Source of the DNA: an uncultured Phenylobacterium sp.
GTDB lineage: Bacteria; Pseudomonadota; Alphaproteobacteria; Caulobacterales; Caulobacteraceae
Direction: 5' to 3'
Length of the DNA: 6,928 nucleotides
NCBI GenBank assembly: GCA_945952355.1
Contig: CAMFIW010000152.1
Coordinates: 1 to 6,928, forward strand
Part shown: positions 4,923 to 6,928 of the stretch, piece by piece
Position numbering within the stretch: the stretch's first letter is position 1
Layout: the number at the start of each line of letters is the position of its first letter
Position numbers and translations under genes: made by a program
Notes under the pieces: model-generated
Told to the model about the DNA's origin: nothing
The model's input: the letters and a program-made list of their open reading frames with translations, nothing else
Databases searched by the model: none

Positions 4923-6061
4923 CAGGCCGGTGTCTTCCAGCTATCGACATAGGCCGCATTCTCGACCGTGGCGGCGGCCTCGCCGACCTCCAGCGGGTCG
5001 CGGGTGTCGATCATCACCGCATATTCGTCGGTGGCGGCCTTGGGCTGGACCAGCATGTTCTTCAGCGCCTTCGGATGCGGGCCGTGTGTGAAGCCCGAAG
5101 GATGGAAGGTCATCATGCCGGCGTCGATGTTGTCACGGCTGAAGAAGGCGCCAGCGTGGTAAAACAGCACTTCGTCGAAGTCGTCGTTGTTGTGGAAGAA
5201 CGGCACCTTCAGCGCGCCGGGGTCGGTCTCGAAGGGTCTTGGCGCGAAGGTGCAGACCACGAAGCGGTCCGAGACGAAGGTCGTGTGGACGCTGGGCGGC
5301 AGGTGGTAGCGGTGGCTGGCCACCGGACGCAGGTCCTTCACGTTGAGCCTCACCGGCGCGAGGTCGCCGTGCCAGCCCACGGCGTCCAGCGGATTGTAGG
5401 GATAGGTCGCCGTCGAGACCTGGCCGCGCTTCTTGATCTGGACCGGGAACTCCCCCTCCTCCGCCTGGTGGGCGCGGAACGCCTCGTCCATCTGCGGCGT
5501 GTCCAGCATGGCCGGATCGTAGAGCGCGTGGCCGCCCAGGAGGCCCTTGTCGGGCGAGGAGAAGTGGGTGTTGGTCGCCTGGATCATCAGGACTGCGGTC
5601 GGCTCGGATGGCGCCAGCCGCCACATGGTGCCGCGAGGCAGGTAGAGATAGTCGCCGGCTCCATAGGCGATATGGCCGTAGTCGCAGAACAGGTCGCCGC
5701 CGCCCTGGTGGACGAACAGCAGCTGGTCACCATCGGCGTTGCGGGCGAGGGCTGGCATGGGCGCCGCCAGTTTCCAGAAGCGCACCTCGACGGCGGCGTT
5801 GTGCAGCACGACCGGCGCGTTCCACGGCGAGGGCTGGGCCTCGTTGAGGCGCGCCAGGTCGAAGGCGCGGGGGCGCAGCGGCCCCTCGAACTTCACCCAG
5901 CCGGTCGGCGGCCGCTTGTGGTGCAGGAAGGCGGCGGGCCCGAAGAAACCTTCCTTGGAGATCTCGCGCTCATAGGTGCCTTCCGGCATGTCGGCATGGG
6001 CCTGGCGCGAATGCGAGCCCTGGGCCGCGCGGACCGGGATCCAGTTGCGGGAGGAAGCCAT
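4922..6061 (-). CDS. hmgA: homogentisate 1,2-dioxygenase
   Basis: This 379-residue Fe(II) enzyme opens the ring of homogentisate to give maleylacetoacetate in tyrosine and phenylalanine catabolism. Numbered from ATG 6061, the iron ligands are His290 and Glu297 in FFHNNDDFDEVLFYHAG and His326 in GFTHGPHP. His320 keeps the 6-residue distance seen between human His365 and His371. GWHG (229-232) in YPYNPLDAVGWHG is another hallmark, and the N-terminal cupin shows LFVHQGGGDLF...YGAGDYLYLPRGTMW. It belongs to a shorter bacterial type than the roughly 430-445-residue human form, and its His-to-Glu ligand spacing is one residue longer. ATG 6061 shares a base with the upstream stop (TGATG), the same arrangement as at its own 3' end, with AAGGA 9 bases before. 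GTG 6064 directly upstream is an alternative adding one residue. Downstream partners are the 92-aa gene and fahA. Confidence 0.95.
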   Translation of the reverse strand: MASSRNWIPVRAAQGSHSRQAHADMPEGTYEREISKEGFFGPAAFLHHKRPPTGWVKFEGPLRPRAFDLARLNEAQPSPWNAPVVLHNAAVEVRFWKLAAPMPALARNADGDQLLFVHQGGGDLFCDYGHIAYGAGDYLYLPRGTMWRLAPSEPTAVLMIQATNTHFSSPDKGLLGGHALYDPAMLDTPQMDEAFRAHQAEEGEFPVQIKKRGQVSTATYPYNPLDAVGWHGDLAPVRLNVKDLRPVASHRYHLPPSVHTTFVSDRFVVCTFAPRPFETDPGALKVPFFHNNDDFDEVLFYHAGAFFSRDNIDAGMMTFHPSGFTHGPHPKALKNMLVQPKAATDEYAVMIDTRDPLEVGEAAATVENAAYVDSWKTPA

Positions 6062-6928
6062 CACGGATCGTCCTTGTAGATGCCGGTGATGACCGCCCCG
6101 CCCTCCTGGGCCTTGGCGCGGTACATGCCCGACGTGTTGAAGCTCCAGGCGAGGTCGCCGTCCGGCCCGGCGCAGATCACCCCGCCGTCGCCGCCAAGCG
6201 CGGTGAGCCTAGCCTGGATCACCTCGTCGGCCGCCGCTTGCAGCGACAGGCCCTTGTGGCGGATCAGGGCGCCGATCTCATGGGCCACGCCCAGGCGGAT
6301 GAAATACTCGCCCGCGCCCGTCGCGGAGACCGCGCAGGCGCCGTTCTGCGCATAGGTGCCGGCGCCGATGATCGGCGAATCGCCGACCCGGCCCCAGCGC
6401 TTGCCGGTGACGCCGCCGGTCGATGTGCCTGCCGCCAGGTTTCCGGCGCGGTCGAGCGCGACGACGCCGACGGTGCCGCGCTTGCCCTCGTCATGGGCCA
6501 GTTCCGCCTTGGCCACCGTCCGTTCGCCCGCCCCGGCCGGCGGGGCCGGAACCGGCAGCCCCTCGGCGGCCAGCAGGCGCTCCAGGCTGCGCCACCGCGC
6601 CTCGGCGAAGAAATAGCTGGGCTCGACCTGCTCCAGGCCCTGGGAGTCGCCGAAGGCCTCGGCCGGCTCGCCGATCAGCATGACGTGGGGCGACGCCTCC
6701 ATGACCGCGCGGGCCAGCGAGATCGGATGGCGGGTGTGGGTGATCCCGGCCACGGCGCCGGCGTCCAGCGTCGCGCCATCCATGATCGAGGCGTCGAGTT
6801 CGTTGCGGCCCTCCAGGGTGAAGGCCGCCCCGCGCCCGGCGTTGAACAGCGGATCGTCCTCCAGGACCTTGATCGCGGCCTCTACGGCGTCGAGCGCCGC
6901 GCCACCGCGATCAAGCACGGCGGCGCCG
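6061..6928 (-). CDS. iaaA: isoaspartyl peptidase / L-asparaginase (Ntn hydrolase), N-terminus missing
   Basis: The frame stays open to the window edge, so the true start is outside. A GTG at 6918 lies inside the conserved N-terminal helix (AAVLDRGGAALDAVEAAI) and is not the start. The visible 289 residues match the plant-type asparaginase / beta-aspartyl peptidase family: LEDDPLFNAGRGAAFT, ELDASIMDG, then GKRGTVGVVALD, where the Thr encoded at 6472-6474 would become the nucleophile after autocleavage at Gly-Thr. AAGTSTGGVTGK, RVGDSPIIGAGTYA and SATGAGEYFIR form the substrate pocket region. The enzyme cleaves isoaspartyl dipeptides and L-asparagine in the cytosol. The linker before the cleavage site (about 6480-6560, with PAPPAGAG) is Pro/Ala-rich, as usual. 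Its stop overlaps the hmgA start, so it is co-transcribed with a pathway it has no known biochemical link to. Glycosylasparaginase-like or taspase-like relatives are less likely. Confidence 0.93.
   Translation of the reverse strand, partial: GAAVLDRGGAALDAVEAAIKVLEDDPLFNAGRGAAFTLEGRNELDASIMDGATLDAGAVAGITHTRHPISLARAVMEASPHVMLIGEPAEAFGDSQGLEQVEPSYFFAEARWRSLERLLAAEGLPVPAPPAGAGERTVAKAELAHDEGKRGTVGVVALDRAGNLAAGTSTGGVTGKRWGRVGDSPIIGAGTYAQNGACAVSATGAGEYFIRLGVAHEIGALIRHKGLSLQAAADEVIQARLTALGGDGGVICAGPDGDLAWSFNTSGMYRAKAQEGGAVITGIYKDDP
6071..6075 (-). promoter_or_regulatory. hmgA: ribosome binding site of hmgA
   Basis: AAGGA on the minus strand is 9 bases from ATG 6061 and 6 bases from GTG 6064. Both starts are possible. 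ATG is preferred for codon strength and for the TGATG overlap with the upstream gene. Confidence 0.5.

Noticed and set aside
5075..6079. A 334-codon open frame on the plus strand opposite hmgA
   Set aside because: It is antisense to hmgA with all iron ligands present. The translation is repetitive Val/Glu/Gly/Arg sequence typical of a shadow frame.

Overview
This is a GC-rich window with dense short operons and ATGA/TGATG gene overlaps. Protein style and intergenic repeat style both suggest an alphaproteobacterium of the Caulobacteraceae (Caulobacter or Phenylobacterium type). That assignment is inferred from memory of such sequences and has not been searched.

Left part (1-462). The window opens with the last 66 codons of an Lrp/AsnC-family regulator. 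About 260 bases without a gene follow. They hold a long imperfect palindromic intergenic element (about 211-335) that includes a 12-C run, then two copies of a GGCGA-N2-TCGCC palindrome spaced 20 bp apart, then a good Fur-box-like sequence (409-427) overlapping a possible -10 element.

Iron block (463-3054, + strand). feoA and feoB overlap by ATGA and encode a ferrous iron uptake system: a cytosolic SH3-like accessory protein and a G-protein-coupled membrane permease. The Fur box just upstream implies repression by iron. After 70 bp comes a small gene of unknown function with the shape of a winged-helix protein. Its upstream gap has a near-match to a CtrA site.

Aromatic catabolism block (3117-6928, - strand, convergent with the iron block). 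Read in its own direction this is: isoaspartyl peptidase/asparaginase (5' end outside the window), hmgA (homogentisate 1,2-dioxygenase), a 92-aa protein I do not recognise, fahA (fumarylacetoacetase), and a MarR-type regulator. Three of the four junctions overlap by 1-4 bases and the fourth is 19 bases, so this is almost certainly one translationally coupled operon. HmgA and FahA are two of the three enzymes of the lower tyrosine/phenylalanine (homogentisate) pathway. The middle enzyme, maleylacetoacetate isomerase, is not in the window, and the unknown 92-aa gene lies between hmgA and fahA. An 8-bp inverted repeat sits between the two convergent blocks and may end transcription from both sides.

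Most of the window is ordinary, recognisable metabolism. The parts that deserve a second look are the small unknown gene inside the homogentisate operon, the layered feoAB control region, the small winged-helix-like gene after feoB, and the peptidase leading an aromatic-catabolism operon.
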